A stretch of 64,000 bases of DNA from Alcaligenaceae bacterium (GTDB lineage: Bacteria; Pseudomonadota; Gammaproteobacteria; Burkholderiales; Burkholderiaceae_B). Every line of letters starts with the position of its first letter. Within the stretch, counting starts at the first letter, position 1. Below are positions 16,307-25,682 of this stretch, one piece after another. The notes beneath the pieces are model-generated. The model saw only the letters and a list, made by a program, of their open reading frames with translations. It searched no databases and was not told where the DNA came from. The stretch spans positions 310,001-374,000 of the forward strand of contig JACCER010000001.1 of assembly GCA_013416445.1 (NCBI GenBank), written 5' to 3'. The position numbers and the translations under genes are program-made.

Positions 16307-18217
16307 TTACGCGGACTTCTTGGGGTTCACAAGCATACGGCCTGACATTTCCATATGCAGCGCGTGGCAGAACCACTGGCAATAATACCAGTGCACGCCA
16401 GGACGACCTGCTGTGAAGGTGATGGACGCCGTGGCCTGTGGTCCGATTTCCATAGCGACACCATGGCCTTCCAGGGTAAAGCCGTGGGTCAGGTCGTCAA
16501 TGACTTCCATGTTGGTCACGATGACGGTGACTTCGTCGCCTTCGTTGACTTCAAACTTCTGCAGGCTGAACATGGGGGCTACGGCGATCATGTAGACACG
16601 CACTTTATTGCCATCACGAATGACATTGGCTGCGCCTTCCAGCGTAACCTTGTCTTTTTCGGCCATTTTGCGTACGTCTTCCCACATGGGGTCGTCGCGC
16701 TTCCAGCTGTTATCTGGGTTCACCTTGGAACGGTGCACCAACAGCATGTCGTGCGGTTCGGCAAAGCTGGGGCCGTCGTGTACCAGTTTCATCTCATCGC
16801 CAGAAATATCGATCAATTGATCGTTTTCTGGCTTCAAGGGGCCAACGTTCAGGAAACGGTCTTTCGAGAACTTGTTCAAGGAAACCAGCCACTTGCCATC
16901 GGCTTCTTTGGTTTCGCCCATGGTAGTGTGGTTATGGCCAGGCTGATAGTGCACATCGAGCTTCTGGATGATGGGGTCGACTTTTTCGCCGGCGTAGGCA
17001 CGCTTGGCTTTGTCGAGGCTCCATTTGACCATTTGGCTGTCGATAAACAGCGTGGTGTAGGCGTTGCCACGGCCGTCAAAGGCGGTGTGCAGTGGGCCCA
17101 GGCCCAATTGCGGTTCGGCCACTACACAATCGCGCGGCTTGATTTTGTCGGCGAACAAGTCGTCGAGTTTGCGTACGTCGATGACGGTAACTGTGGGTGA
17201 TAGCTTGCCGTTCAAGACCAGATGTATGCCATCGGGTGCGGCGTTACAACCGTGCGGCGAGTTGGGCACGGGAATGTAGCGTGTGTACTTCGAGCCATGA
17301 CGTCCGTCGATGACAGGCACGCCGCCCATTTCTTTGAAGTCGCCTTTTTTGACAGCTTCTTCGATCAGCGCGATGTTGAATACGACAACCCAGTCTTGCT
17401 CGTTCGCCGAGATTTCTTCAACCGTAACCCCTTTTTCAGAGTTGTAGCAGGTGGCGAAGGAGTATTTGCCCTGATAGTCGGCGTCGCCGTTATCCAGGTT
17501 GCCATCGACTTGAACCTGCCACGCCACCTTCATGGTGTCGCCGTCAATCGCGGTGTAGATCGCCCAATAGTTGTTCTTGGGGTCATCCATCTTGCTGCCG
17601 TCATTGTTCAGCGGGACGATGTGTTCGCCATTGGCAAATACGTAGCCGGTGCGGGGGTAGCGCTGAGGACGCAGGCCGTGCACGCCCGAAACGTTGGGCA
17701 GTTCGGTGATTTTGTCGGTTTTCATCACGTCGCAGCGTATACGTGCAACGCGGTTATTCGCCTTGTCGTTAATGAAAACGTAGCGGCCGTCGTAGGTCTG
17801 GTCGGTAAACGACATGTGCGGATGGTGCGCATCGCCATTCAGGAATACATTGCCTTCGCCCAGATATTTCTTGGTTTCAGGTGTCAGGCCTTCGGTCAGG
17901 ATCTTGATGCTTTCGTTGGTACGGCCCCAACCTGTTGCGCTGCAATGGTTGAAAACGGGTATGCGCATCAGTTCGCGCATGGATGGCACGCCCAAAATGC
18001 GGACTTCACCGGATTGACCACCCGAGTTGAATGCATAGTACTCGTCAAGATCACCTGGGCCTACCTCGGCCGACAAGCCTTTAGGGCCCTTTTTATCGTT
18101 TTTGGCGAAAGCAGGCATATGGGTTCCGCCAACCAGCCCGGCAGCGCCAGAAAGGGCTGCCGTTCCCAGAAAGCCTCGGCGGCTGAGTACGGTTTTATCG
18201 GACTTTTGATCAGACAT
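16307..18217 (-). CDS. nosZ: Nitrous oxide reductase NosZ, Tat-dependent (clade I)
   Basis: A 636-residue periplasmic enzyme that reduces N2O to N2. The signal [11 protein letters not shown] with a following hydrophobic stretch is a Tat signal, which places it in clade I rather than the Sec-exported clade II. The propeller carries the expected CuZ histidine segments ([40 protein letters not shown]). The C-terminal cupredoxin domain has the CuA ligands in [12 protein letters not shown]. It is preceded by nosR (96-bp gap) and followed closely by nosD. All key copper ligands I can check are present, so the gene should be functional. Confidence 0.96.
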   Translation of the reverse strand: MSDQKSDKTVLSRRGFLGTAALSGAAGLVGGTHMPAFAKNDKKGPKGLSAEVGPGDLDEYYAFNSGGQSGEVRILGVPSMRELMRIPVFNHCSATGWGRTNESIKILTEGLTPETKKYLGEGNVFLNGDAHHPHMSFTDQTYDGRYVFINDKANNRVARIRCDVMKTDKITELPNVSGVHGLRPQRYPRTGYVFANGEHIVPLNNDGSKMDDPKNNYWAIYTAIDGDTMKVAWQVQVDGNLDNGDADYQGKYSFATCYNSEKGVTVEEISANEQDWVVVFNIALIEEAVKKGDFKEMGGVPVIDGRHGSKYTRYIPVPNSPHGCNAAPDGIHLVLNGKLSPTVTVIDVRKLDDLFADKIKPRDCVVAEPQLGLGPLHTAFDGRGNAYTTLFIDSQMVKWSLDKAKRAYAGEKVDPIIQKLDVHYQPGHNHTTMGETKEADGKWLVSLNKFSKDRFLNVGPLKPENDQLIDISGDEMKLVHDGPSFAEPHDMLLVHRSKVNPDNSWKRDDPMWEDVRKMAEKDKVTLEGAANVIRDGNKVRVYMIAVAPMFSLQKFEVNEGDEVTVIVTNMEVIDDLTHGFTLEGHGVAMEIGPQATASITFTAGRPGVHWYYCQWFCHALHMEMSGRMLVNPKKSA

Positions 18218-18313
18218 GAAAAACTCCTAAAGTTAAATGGCGTCCGCGTACGAGCCATCGGATGACGGCGCCATTGTGAAGTTACGGCTGTTGAAAACGG
18301 TGCGTGTGCAAAT

Positions 18314-20605
18314 TCAGGAATCAGATTCGATAGGGCGAGGCCTTACTGTTGGCTTGCTCGGTATGAATCGGACTACGGTTTCCCCTGGTATAGGGTTGGG
18401 TGGCGGTGGCGCCTTGCCCTGTTTTTGCCGCTTGGCATTTTTCTGGATCAGGTGAGGGCACTTCTGATCGTGGTGATACAGCATCTGGCAATGCAGGCAC
18501 TGTATGCATTCATTGGGGTTGATATCGCCTTCAGGGTTGATGGCCTGTACAGGGCATTCGATATTGCAGCGCTGGCAAGGGTTGCCGCAGGTGCGGTAGC
18601 GCTTGAGCCAGTTGAAAATACGCAGCTTTGCAGGTATGGCCAGGGCCGCGCCCAAGGGACACAGATAGCGGCAGAAGAAGCGTTCAATAAACAGGCCAGC
18701 CACCAGCAGCAATACCGCAAACAGTACAAACGGCCAGTACCGCATGAACTTCAGGATAATGACGGTTTTGAAAGGCTCGATTTCAGCCAGTTGTTCGGCT
18801 ACCGAAAGTTCGTACAATGAGAATCCGAACAGCACGATAAAAATAACGTACTTAAGGCCGGAAAGGCGCGTGTGGACGCCTTGTGGCACGTTTATTTGCT
18901 TCACGCCCATGCGTTTTGCAATACGGTTGGTGAGTTCTTGCAGGGCGCCAAAGGGGCACAGCCAGCCGCAGAACGCGCCGCGATTCCAGAACACCATGGA
19001 TATGGCAGTGGCGCACCACAAAATGAACACAACGGGATCCATCAGGAAGTATTCCCAACGGAAGTCAGTGCGCAATGCCGAAGTAAAGGTCAGGACGTTG
19101 ACGACCGATAACTGCGCCTGGCCATACCAGCCCAGCCAGAACAGGCTGAAAGTCAGGAACACCAGGCGGAAGCGGTCGTAGAAAATGGGTCGACTGGCTA
19201 ACTGATCTTGGAAGAAGAACACGCCAACCAGTAGCAGCAAGGCAGCAAGCACGGCAGCAACCTGACCTGTTTTAGCGCGCCAGATTTGCTTCCAAATAGG
19301 CGGGGCAGCATCGAATGCCGCTTCGGCGGCAGCGATGTCGGCGGCAGCCGCAGCATCGGCAGCGGAAAGCGCTACAGGCTGGGCGGCGACTGGCGCAGCC
19401 GGATCGACCTTAGTGTAAATAGAGGGGAGTTGGTATTCAATATCGAAAGTAACAAAGGCCTTTTCTTTGACGCTGATAATACGCTGCACCATCAGTTGCA
19501 AGCGCCACGGATCGGTGGGCTTGAACACGGCATCTTCAGGAACTACGAATAGTGCAACTTCTTTGAAACGGGGCGAGCCTTCAGCTGCCAGGTCGGCCAG
19601 GCGCTTATGGTGGCGATCGGTGAACCGGAAGCTGTGTTCTTCCTGTATGACTTCGATGCGGTCAAAAATACCGCCGCGCACATAACCCGAACCTTTGAAA
19701 GAGTAGGGGCCGTTGCCCGCCACGATAATGGCTTGCTGGCCGGGCTTTAAGCTGTCTTGCAGCCTTTTCCATTCGCTTTCATGAAGCAGGCTGCGCCCGA
19801 TAGATGGCGCGCTGACCTGCGCCACGTACATATCAATGAACTGGTCGTCGGGTTCGCCGGGTTCGGGGTGGTCGATAGCACTTTGCCGCCCGGTGGCTTC
19901 AAAGCCTTTGTTGACATCTGCGACAGTCAGGTGAAAATTGCGCACGGCGCCGTTTTCAAGAAGCTGGTCCCAAGACTGGATATCAGTTTTATCGGGATCG
20001 ATAAGACGGCTTACGGGGGCTGGCGCGGCCTTGTCCGCCGCCATTTTACCTATACCATAAGCACGGGCGACACCTATTGCCGAACGGGTAATGCTGTCGC
20101 CTATAACCATTAAGGTAACGGTGGCGCCGCTGATGATGTCAACCGGCGTGGGTGTGCCTGTGCGGGGAGGGGTTTCGATGAAGTTCAGGCCGACATAGCC
20201 TTGTATGAAGTGATTGACCTTGGATTCGGGGATGCCGATAAGCACGATAGGCTCATGGTGCTGCACCAGCTTGGCACCCATGATTTCGCCGGCATTTGAA
20301 ATAGCGACCAGGGTATCAATGGGTTTGCTGGAATACCCGCGCGTATTGACGACATCGGTGGTCAGGTAGACGTAGCCTAGTTGACGCTGGCCGGCATAAG
20401 CGCGGGCGACCATGGGCTTGCCTTCGGGCGGGCCGTAACGATCGGCACCAGGGAAGATGTCGCCAGCGCTGACCGTATCGAGAAATTCAGGCAACCGCTG
20501 AGCTTGCGCTGAAAAGCTGCCAAACACGCCTACGAATAAAATGATCAGGGCTATAACTTGCAGGGCTCGAGCGAATTCGTTACGAGCGTGGGCCAGGCTG
20601 GGCAT
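18314..20605 (-). CDS. nosR: NosR: flavin/Fe-S membrane protein of N2O respiration
   Basis: A 763-residue protein. In order: signal/membrane segment, periplasmic FMN-binding domain with flavinylation motif DIISGAT (Thr162 probable FMN site), several membrane helices (about residues 440-680), two CxxxCP motifs (CGWLCP, CRYLCP), and a C-terminal cytoplasmic ferredoxin domain with cysteines in CGNPCQRC, NECIQCLHC and KCP. NosR is needed for nos expression and for electron delivery from quinol to NosZ. A perfect 14-bp FNR/DNR palindrome lies 58 bp upstream (20663-20676), with a TAGCAT -10 candidate at 20640-20635 correctly placed for class II activation. The gene heads the operon. Confidence 0.94.
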   Translation of the reverse strand: MPSLAHARNEFARALQVIALIILFVGVFGSFSAQAQRLPEFLDTVSAGDIFPGADRYGPPEGKPMVARAYAGQRQLGYVYLTTDVVNTRGYSSKPIDTLVAISNAGEIMGAKLVQHHEPIVLIGIPESKVNHFIQGYVGLNFIETPPRTGTPTPVDIISGATVTLMVIGDSITRSAIGVARAYGIGKMAADKAAPAPVSRLIDPDKTDIQSWDQLLENGAVRNFHLTVADVNKGFEATGRQSAIDHPEPGEPDDQFIDMYVAQVSAPSIGRSLLHESEWKRLQDSLKPGQQAIIVAGNGPYSFKGSGYVRGGIFDRIEVIQEEHSFRFTDRHHKRLADLAAEGSPRFKEVALFVVPEDAVFKPTDPWRLQLMVQRIISVKEKAFVTFDIEYQLPSIYTKVDPAAPVAAQPVALSAADAAAAADIAAAEAAFDAAPPIWKQIWRAKTGQVAAVLAALLLLVGVFFFQDQLASRPIFYDRFRLVFLTFSLFWLGWYGQAQLSVVNVLTFTSALRTDFRWEYFLMDPVVFILWCATAISMVFWNRGAFCGWLCPFGALQELTNRIAKRMGVKQINVPQGVHTRLSGLKYVIFIVLFGFSLYELSVAEQLAEIEPFKTVIILKFMRYWPFVLFAVLLLVAGLFIERFFCRYLCPLGAALAIPAKLRIFNWLKRYRTCGNPCQRCNIECPVQAINPEGDINPNECIQCLHCQMLYHHDQKCPHLIQKNAKRQKQGKAPPPPNPIPGETVVRFIPSKPTVRPRPIESDS

Positions 20606-20662
20606 GCGGCAACTCTTTTGATGAACTTAGGTTGATGCTACGCATAAGTCGGCGGCTTTGTC

Positions 20663-20676
20663 TTGACATAAGTCAA
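20663..20676 (-). promoter_or_regulatory. FNR/DNR palindrome upstream of nosR
   Basis: TTGACATAAGTCAA is a perfect inverted repeat (TTGAC-N4-GTCAA) of the FNR/DNR/NNR type. Centred ~41 bp from a plausible transcription start near 20628, it is in the class II activation position for the nos operon. The GTCAA half is typical of DNR/NNR sites that respond to NO or low oxygen. Confidence 0.8.
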
Positions 20677-20801
20677 TCCTAGACGTGGTAGATTGTTTGT
20701 TTATCGGATTTGTAATCGAATAAACAGGCCACAACCATGCAAACCGCAGATGCAATCTGATATCAATCATGGACATGACTAGCATGGATAATGCCTTATG
20801 C

Positions 20802-20827
20802 AAAAGAGCCTCAAAAGAGGCTCTTTT
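20802..20827 (-). terminator. Intrinsic terminator after azurin
   Basis: A perfect 11-bp stem (AAAAGAGCCTC / GAGGCTCTTTT) with an AAAA loop, giving a T-run on either strand. It lies downstream of the azurin gene on its strand and upstream of the nosR promoter, insulating the two. The rest of the 305-base gap 20606-20910 holds the FNR/DNR box and the palindrome at 20872; I see no gene in it. Confidence 0.8.
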
Positions 20828-20871
20828 CAGCGGCACTTATGTGCTGTGGTGCAGCCAAAGACCAGTGCACA

Positions 20872-20901
20872 GGTCGGATTAGCTGAAGGCGTAATCCGAC
20901 C
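20872..20901. repeat. Dispersed palindrome at the 3' end of azurin
   Basis: GGTCGGATTA and TAATCCGACC form perfect 10-bp arms around GCTGAAGGCG. It lies about 10 bp beyond the azurin stop and belongs to the repeat family seen at 7352, 11654 and 29399. Confidence 0.65.
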
Positions 20902-20910
20902 GCAGACTAA

Positions 20911-21360
20911 TTAGCTGCTTAGCTTCAAGGTGCCCGTCATGATGGCCCAGTGGCCAGGGAAAGAGCAGAAGAAGGCATAGTTTTCGCCAGCGGCCAGCTT
21001 CGAAACATCGAAGGTGACGGAATCGGATTCACCGCCGCCTATTACTTTGGTATGCGCAATGACACGGTCGTCGCCGGGCTTGACGTAATCTTTATCCAGG
21101 CCAGCTGTCATGCCTTCAGTGGCCACAGCTTGTTTGTCGGCGGCTTTGGTCAGTACCCAGTTGTGACCCATGGCAGCCTTGGCCAATTTGCCCGAGTGAG
21201 TCAGTTTGACGGTGAACTTTTCGCAGGTTTTGTCAACGATTATTTCTTTGGTGTTGAACTGCATGGCATCGGTCGAGTCGACAGTGAGTTCGCAATTGGC
21301 GGCCAATGCGGGCAGGCTCATGACGGACAGTAGCGCGGCAATAGTGACTTTAGCTAACAT
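20911..21360 (-). CDS. azu: Azurin (blue copper electron carrier)
   Basis: A 149-residue precursor: 20-residue signal peptide ending PALA, mature protein from ANCELT. The type 1 copper ligands are visible: His in GHNW, then Cys, His and Met in [11 protein letters not shown]. The disulfide cysteines (ANCEL and DKTCEKF) are also present. It is very close to Pseudomonas and Alcaligenes azurins in length and sequence. ATG 21360 is preferred over the longer frame from 21468 because GGAG precedes it and the signal starts there. It carries electrons in the periplasm between cytochromes and reductases. A perfect FNR box at 21455-21468 suggests anaerobic induction together with nos. Confidence 0.95.
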   Translation of the reverse strand: MLAKVTIAALLSVMSLPALAANCELTVDSTDAMQFNTKEIIVDKTCEKFTVKLTHSGKLAKAAMGHNWVLTKAADKQAVATEGMTAGLDKDYVKPGDDRVIAHTKVIGGGESDSVTFDVSKLAAGENYAFFCSFPGHWAIMTGTLKLSS

Positions 21361-21454
21361 AAAAATTAATCTCCAGTGACAAAAACAGTAAAGGCGGCAA
21401 AAGTGGTAAAGACTTCGTATGTTGTTATTTAAACCTAAAAAGCTTGGATGAGTC

Positions 21455-21468
21455 TTGATCGGCATCAA
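21455..21468 (-). promoter_or_regulatory. FNR/DNR palindrome upstream of azurin
   Basis: TTGATCGGCATCAA is a perfect match to TTGAT-N4-ATCAA. For the minus-strand azurin gene it would place a start near 21420, with an A/T-rich TAAATA candidate as -10 at about 21432-21427. The 318-base gap 21361-21678 otherwise holds only the second box at 21573 and the aer leader. Confidence 0.8.
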
Positions 21469-21572
21469 GTTTGCGTGAGCTTTATCAAAAAAGAAACAAG
21501 TCTCATTTTAAGCACAAAATAGGTATCTGGCCTGGAACAGGCCTGGCTTCAAGCAACGAACTGTCAAAGACT

Positions 21573-21586
21573 CTGATTCCGATCAA
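21573..21586 (+). promoter_or_regulatory. FNR-like box upstream of the Aer-type gene
   Basis: CTGATTCCGATCAA differs from TTGAT-N4-ATCAA at one base. Centred at 21579.5, it places a class II start near 21621, with TACAAA (about 21612) as a -10 candidate, ahead of the ATG at 21679. Confidence 0.6.
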
Positions 21587-21678
21587 GGTTTTCATAGAAA
21601 TCTCATTGCCGTACAAAAAGAAACAAGTAAAAATGTTTGGTTGTGCCGGCTAGGCTTCTTTGTAAGAAAGGGTTCTAC

Positions 21679-23250
21679 ATGCGTGTTAACTTACCTGTTA
21701 CTCAGCACGAGTATGTATTTCCTGCTGATGCAACCCTGATGTCCGTTACTGATGTCAAGGGTCGCATCACCTACGCCAACTCAGCGTTCATCAAAACTAG
21801 CGGCTATAGTCACGACGAACTATATGGCAAGGCCCACAACTTGGTCCGCCACCCTGATATGCCCCCTGAAGCCTTCTCTGACTTATGGCGCACCTTGCAG
21901 CAAGGCCACTCGTGGACGGCACTCATCAAAAATCGTCGTAAAAATGGCGATTATTATTGGGTCAGGGCGAATGTGGCGCCAGTGGTACGCCGCAACGAAC
22001 TCATAGGCTATATGTCGGTACGCACACGTCCCACACAAGATGAAATCACCGAAGCACAGGTCTTGTACGCTCGTTTCCGCCAGGGCAGGCAAGGCAGGCG
22101 CAACTTCCATCATGGCATCCTGGTGCTTACGGGCTGGCAAAAAAGCTGGTCTTGCCTGAAAACGATATCGGTACGTACACGCCATGTTGCGGGCGTGGCC
22201 ACAGCCTTTGTGCTGGGTCTGGCACCGATCCCCTTTCTGGGCCTGACTCTCGGTCAAATCCTGCTGCTGGCTGGCACACAATTCGCGCTGGCTGCGTTGC
22301 TCATCATCTGGCTTGAAACACAAGTGGGCCGTCGTTTGCAAACAGTACTCAGGCAGGCGCAACAACTGGCTGCAGGGCAGCTAGAGTCGCAAAGCCCTGC
22401 TACCCGGGTCGATGAAATCGGCCATCTGCTGCGCGCAGTCAATCAGGCCAGCCTGAACCTGAAAGCGCTTACCGACGACATCGGCGAGCAGGCTGGCGGC
22501 GTATGGCACGCCAGCCAAGACATAGCAAGGCGCAACGACCAATTAAGCACTCGCACTGGGCAGGCGGCTGTCAGCCTTGAACAAACCGCCAGTTCGCTGG
22601 AAGATCTCACGTCTCATGTGGAAACCAGCGCCCAGACGGCAGCCCAAGTCGCGGAGCTTGCAGCCACCGCCAGCCTGACGGCAACCGAAGGCAGCAAGGC
22701 GGTAAAACAAGCCATGAACACCATGGAAACCATCGCTGCATCAAGTAGCCAGGTCAGCGCCATCATCGGGGTCATCGACAGCATTGCCTTCCAGACCAAC
22801 ATACTTGCTCTCAATGCTGCCGTCGAAGCGGTTCGCGCCGGCGAACAAGGGCGTGGTTTTGCCGTTGTCGCGGCCGAGATTCGCAGTCTGGCTTTGCGCA
22901 GCGCCGATTCAGCCAAAGAAATCAAGGCACTGATAGACGACAGTGCCATGCAGATCAAGACAGGGCAAGCCCTGGTTGGTCAGGCTGGCGGCATTATGCA
23001 CAATGTTGTCGAGCAGGCCAGCCAAGTCTCCGATTTTGTCGCTGCCATCAGCCAGGCCGCAGCAGCGCAGTCCAGCGGAATAGGGCAGATCAACGCAGCA
23101 GTAAGCGAATTGGGCCAAGCCACGCAGCGCAACGCTGTTATGGTGGCCGAATCCGCCACCACATCAGACCTGTTGCATAAACAGGCCGAAAGCCTCGGCC
23201 AGGCAATTACCTTGTTCAATCGCAAGCCTATATCCTTGCAAACCGTTTAA
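21679..23250 (+). CDS. aer: Aer-type PAS chemoreceptor (energy/oxygen taxis)
   Basis: A 523-residue methyl-accepting-type transducer. The N-terminal PAS domain (about residues 20-120) contains [15 protein letters not shown] and [17 protein letters not shown], the flavin-binding Aer signature. A hydrophobic hairpin follows at about 175-215, then a HAMP-like linker. The C-terminal signalling domain carries the hinge [30 protein letters not shown]. It senses redox state through bound FAD and signals to CheA/CheW. ATG 21679 is chosen over the longer frame because AAGAAAGG precedes it. It is divergent from azurin, and both promoters carry FNR-like boxes, which would tie oxygen taxis to the anaerobic respiratory genes. 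Confidence 0.87.
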   Translation: MRVNLPVTQHEYVFPADATLMSVTDVKGRITYANSAFIKTSGYSHDELYGKAHNLVRHPDMPPEAFSDLWRTLQQGHSWTALIKNRRKNGDYYWVRANVAPVVRRNELIGYMSVRTRPTQDEITEAQVLYARFRQGRQGRRNFHHGILVLTGWQKSWSCLKTISVRTRHVAGVATAFVLGLAPIPFLGLTLGQILLLAGTQFALAALLIIWLETQVGRRLQTVLRQAQQLAAGQLESQSPATRVDEIGHLLRAVNQASLNLKALTDDIGEQAGGVWHASQDIARRNDQLSTRTGQAAVSLEQTASSLEDLTSHVETSAQTAAQVAELAATASLTATEGSKAVKQAMNTMETIAASSSQVSAIIGVIDSIAFQTNILALNAAVEAVRAGEQGRGFAVVAAEIRSLALRSADSAKEIKALIDDSAMQIKTGQALVGQAGGIMHNVVEQASQVSDFVAAISQAAAAQSSGIGQINAAVSELGQATQRNAVMVAESATTSDLLHKQAESLGQAITLFNRKPISLQTV

Positions 23251-23349
23251 TGTGCAAGGCCTTTTTCATCGTCAGGGGTGGTTGCAGCCATGGCTGTTGG
23301 CGTTTCCATTTCCAAATCAAATGCGTACTTTGTCGGATGACGGCATTGT

Positions 23350-24483
23350 TCAGTTGCTTGCGCCCATGTTGCGCTCGACCACTCGCGAACTCCATGACAG
23401 CACCGTCGCAATCAGCAAATAAACCGCAAACATGAATACATAGACTTCGTAGAGCTGATTGGAATGCTGCGGATTGGACAACACCACTTGCCCGGCGCGC
23501 ACGAACTCGGTCAGGCCAATAATAAACAGCAATGGCACATTGTTGAAAATATCCAGCACATTGCCGACCAGACCAGGCAGCACTGACCTTATCGCCTGAG
23601 GCAAAATAATGTAGTAAAGCGTATGGAACTTGCGCAGGCCCAACGAACGCGCCGCATTCCATTGCCCCTCGGAAACCCCTTGCAAGCCGCCGCGTATGTA
23701 TTCAGCCACGTAGGCGGCATAAAACAAAGTGAATCCCACGGCGCCGCGCACCAGGTCGTTAATGCGAAGATCACCGGGCAATATCAGGGGAACTACCATC
23801 CACGCCCAATACAATATAGAAATCAGCGGCAGGGACCGTATCAGTTCGATATAGCCTGCGCAGGTCATGCGCACGCCAGGCAGCCTGCTGGTGCGTCCTA
23901 ATGCAAGCAATACGCCCAGGGGGAAGCTGGCAATCGCGGCGACCAGCGTGATCAGCACCCCCAGCAATAAGCCGCCTATGGCACGCCCATCGCTGGGCAC
24001 CAGTACATTCCACATAATGACGGTGCCGGCCAACCAACCCAGGCTCAGCCAGGCGCTCCCGAATAAAAAGCGTGCGCCCAGCCACCAGCCGCAAGCCATC
24101 GCAAGCAATAAGGCGGTACTTAGCGCAACAAAGGGAAAATCTATCAGCCATAATCCCGGTACCGTCAGGCCAAGCAAGACTACAACCCACAGCAAGGCCC
24201 GGTTAGTTCGGCTTTGGGCAATCCTGACCAGGCTCAGCCCCAACAGAAAAAAGAACAGCGTACTGGCCATCCAGGCACGCCACAGCTCGGTAATATTGAG
24301 CGCGCCCGCCATCATGAAGCGCAGGCTGTTGCCAATTACGCTCCAGTCGGCCTGGACCATCGCCCAGTGAGCAAAAGCATAGAACAGCGCCGCCACGACA
24401 GAAATGATCGCCACGGACAACAGGCCGTCCAGCCAGCTGGGAAAGAGGTTATTCCGGATGACTTCCAGGGCTTTGGTGCTCAT
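23350..24483 (-). CDS. aapM: General L-amino acid ABC transporter permease AapM
   Basis: A 377-residue permease of the His/Glu/Gln/Arg/opine family with an N-terminal set of helices and a C-terminal BPD_transp_1 domain. The family EAA-like segment SLGLRKFHTLYYIILPQAIRS (within about residues 280-305) contacts the ATPase. AapM pairs with AapQ as a heterodimeric channel for broad-specificity L-amino acid uptake. The start overlaps the aapQ stop by one base. It ends 100 bp from the convergent aer gene. The ATPase gene aapP, which normally comes next, is absent here. Confidence 0.88.
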   Translation of the reverse strand: MSTKALEVIRNNLFPSWLDGLLSVAIISVVAALFYAFAHWAMVQADWSVIGNSLRFMMAGALNITELWRAWMASTLFFFLLGLSLVRIAQSRTNRALLWVVVLLGLTVPGLWLIDFPFVALSTALLLAMACGWWLGARFLFGSAWLSLGWLAGTVIMWNVLVPSDGRAIGGLLLGVLITLVAAIASFPLGVLLALGRTSRLPGVRMTCAGYIELIRSLPLISILYWAWMVVPLILPGDLRINDLVRGAVGFTLFYAAYVAEYIRGGLQGVSEGQWNAARSLGLRKFHTLYYIILPQAIRSVLPGLVGNVLDIFNNVPLLFIIGLTEFVRAGQVVLSNPQHSNQLYEVYVFMFAVYLLIATVLSWSSRVVERNMGASN

Positions 24484-25655
24484 TACCGCAGCCCCTTGGC
24501 CAGCAGGCGCCGGTTATATATATTCATAAGCAGGCTGATCAGCCAATTCAATAGCAGGTAGGCCACCATCACGATCAATATGCCTTCCATGCTGCGGCCG
24601 GTCTGATTGGCAATGGTGCCATAAATATTGAACAAATCAGGAAACCCAATGGCAATCGCCAAAGAAGTATTTTTGGCCAGGTTCAGATATTGGTTCACCA
24701 AGGGCGGTATCAATATCCGGAAGGCCTGCGGCAAAATAACATAGACCATGGCCTGCCAGCGTTTCAAGCCTAGCGCAAACGCAGCCATCCATTGGCGGTT
24801 GGTAATGGATTCAATCGAGCCACGAACGATCTCTGCAATAAAGGCAGCGGTATAAACGACAAGCGCCAGTAAAATGGCGGCAAATTCAGGGCTGAAGGCT
24901 ATCCCGCCGCTAGCCCGAAACCGAGAGGCTACCGGGAAATCCATCTGCAGTGGCTTGCCTAGGCTCAGCATCGCAGACAGCCATCCCAAGATGACCAGCC
25001 CCATTATGACCAGACACGGCACACGCCGCTTACCACGGCCGGCAACGGCAAACACCAACACCAAGAGAGCCAGGCTAATCAGTACCGCCCACCAGAAGAA
25101 GGGCCATGCCGGCTCGATAATGATGCTCGGTATATACAGACCTTGTCTGCTGGCAATGGCCCCATAGAATACCGATGCGCTGCGTAGCGCCGGCAACTGC
25201 AAGATCACCGCAAAATACCAGAAAAACAGTTGTATCAACAATGGCGTATTCCGTATCAGGTCCACAAACCCTAAAGCAACCCGATTCAGCATCCAGTTCT
25301 GGGAAACACGGCCGGCACCTACCAGCAAGCCCAGCAAGGTACTGAAAACGATACCGATCAAAGCGACTTTCAGCGTGTTGTAAAGCCCCAGGATCAAGGC
25401 CTGCATATTGCTATCGTTGGAATTGAAGTCTTGCAGGCTCAAGCCTTCGGACCAGTTCAAGGTGAGGCCTTCAGTCAGGTGCAGCCCTGATTTCTGCCAT
25501 AAAAAAGCAAAGTTGATGGGAATGTTATGTGCGGCAAGCCCGTAGTAAATCCCGCCGCCCAAGCCCAGCACAATGACGATTGCCCCTGCGACCACGCCAA
25601 TTTGCAAAAGGTGGTCAGACAGGGTGTATCGTTCGTGACTACCGCTGGTACGCAT
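24483..25655 (-). CDS. aapQ: General L-amino acid ABC transporter permease AapQ
   Basis: A 390-residue permease with eight or so membrane segments. The large periplasmic/hydrophobic insert after the second helix, and the EAA-like loop with ALGLKRWQAMVYVILPQAFR, are typical of AapQ/BztB. The motif VALGFVDLIRNTPLLIQLFFWYF spans the usual start of the transporter domain. It follows aapJ by 27 bp and overlaps aapM. It would form the membrane channel with AapM for amino acids delivered by AapJ. Confidence 0.88.
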   Translation of the reverse strand: MRTSGSHERYTLSDHLLQIGVVAGAIVIVLGLGGGIYYGLAAHNIPINFAFLWQKSGLHLTEGLTLNWSEGLSLQDFNSNDSNMQALILGLYNTLKVALIGIVFSTLLGLLVGAGRVSQNWMLNRVALGFVDLIRNTPLLIQLFFWYFAVILQLPALRSASVFYGAIASRQGLYIPSIIIEPAWPFFWWAVLISLALLVLVFAVAGRGKRRVPCLVIMGLVILGWLSAMLSLGKPLQMDFPVASRFRASGGIAFSPEFAAILLALVVYTAAFIAEIVRGSIESITNRQWMAAFALGLKRWQAMVYVILPQAFRILIPPLVNQYLNLAKNTSLAIAIGFPDLFNIYGTIANQTGRSMEGILIVMVAYLLLNWLISLLMNIYNRRLLAKGLR

Positions 25656-25682
25656 CGGCGGCCTCCCGGTACCTGCTCGGGC

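Noticed and set aside
16355-17200. 281-codon plus-strand frame, and a 347-codon frame at 17222-18265, opposite nosZ
   Set aside because: Long antisense frames caused by the codon use of nosZ (GHV/FVG-rich translation); NosZ on the other strand is unambiguous.
20606-20910. Small RNA or gene in the azurin-nosR gap
   Set aside because: The terminator hairpin, FNR/DNR box and dispersed palindrome account for the visible structure; no promoter-terminator pair for an independent RNA is evident.
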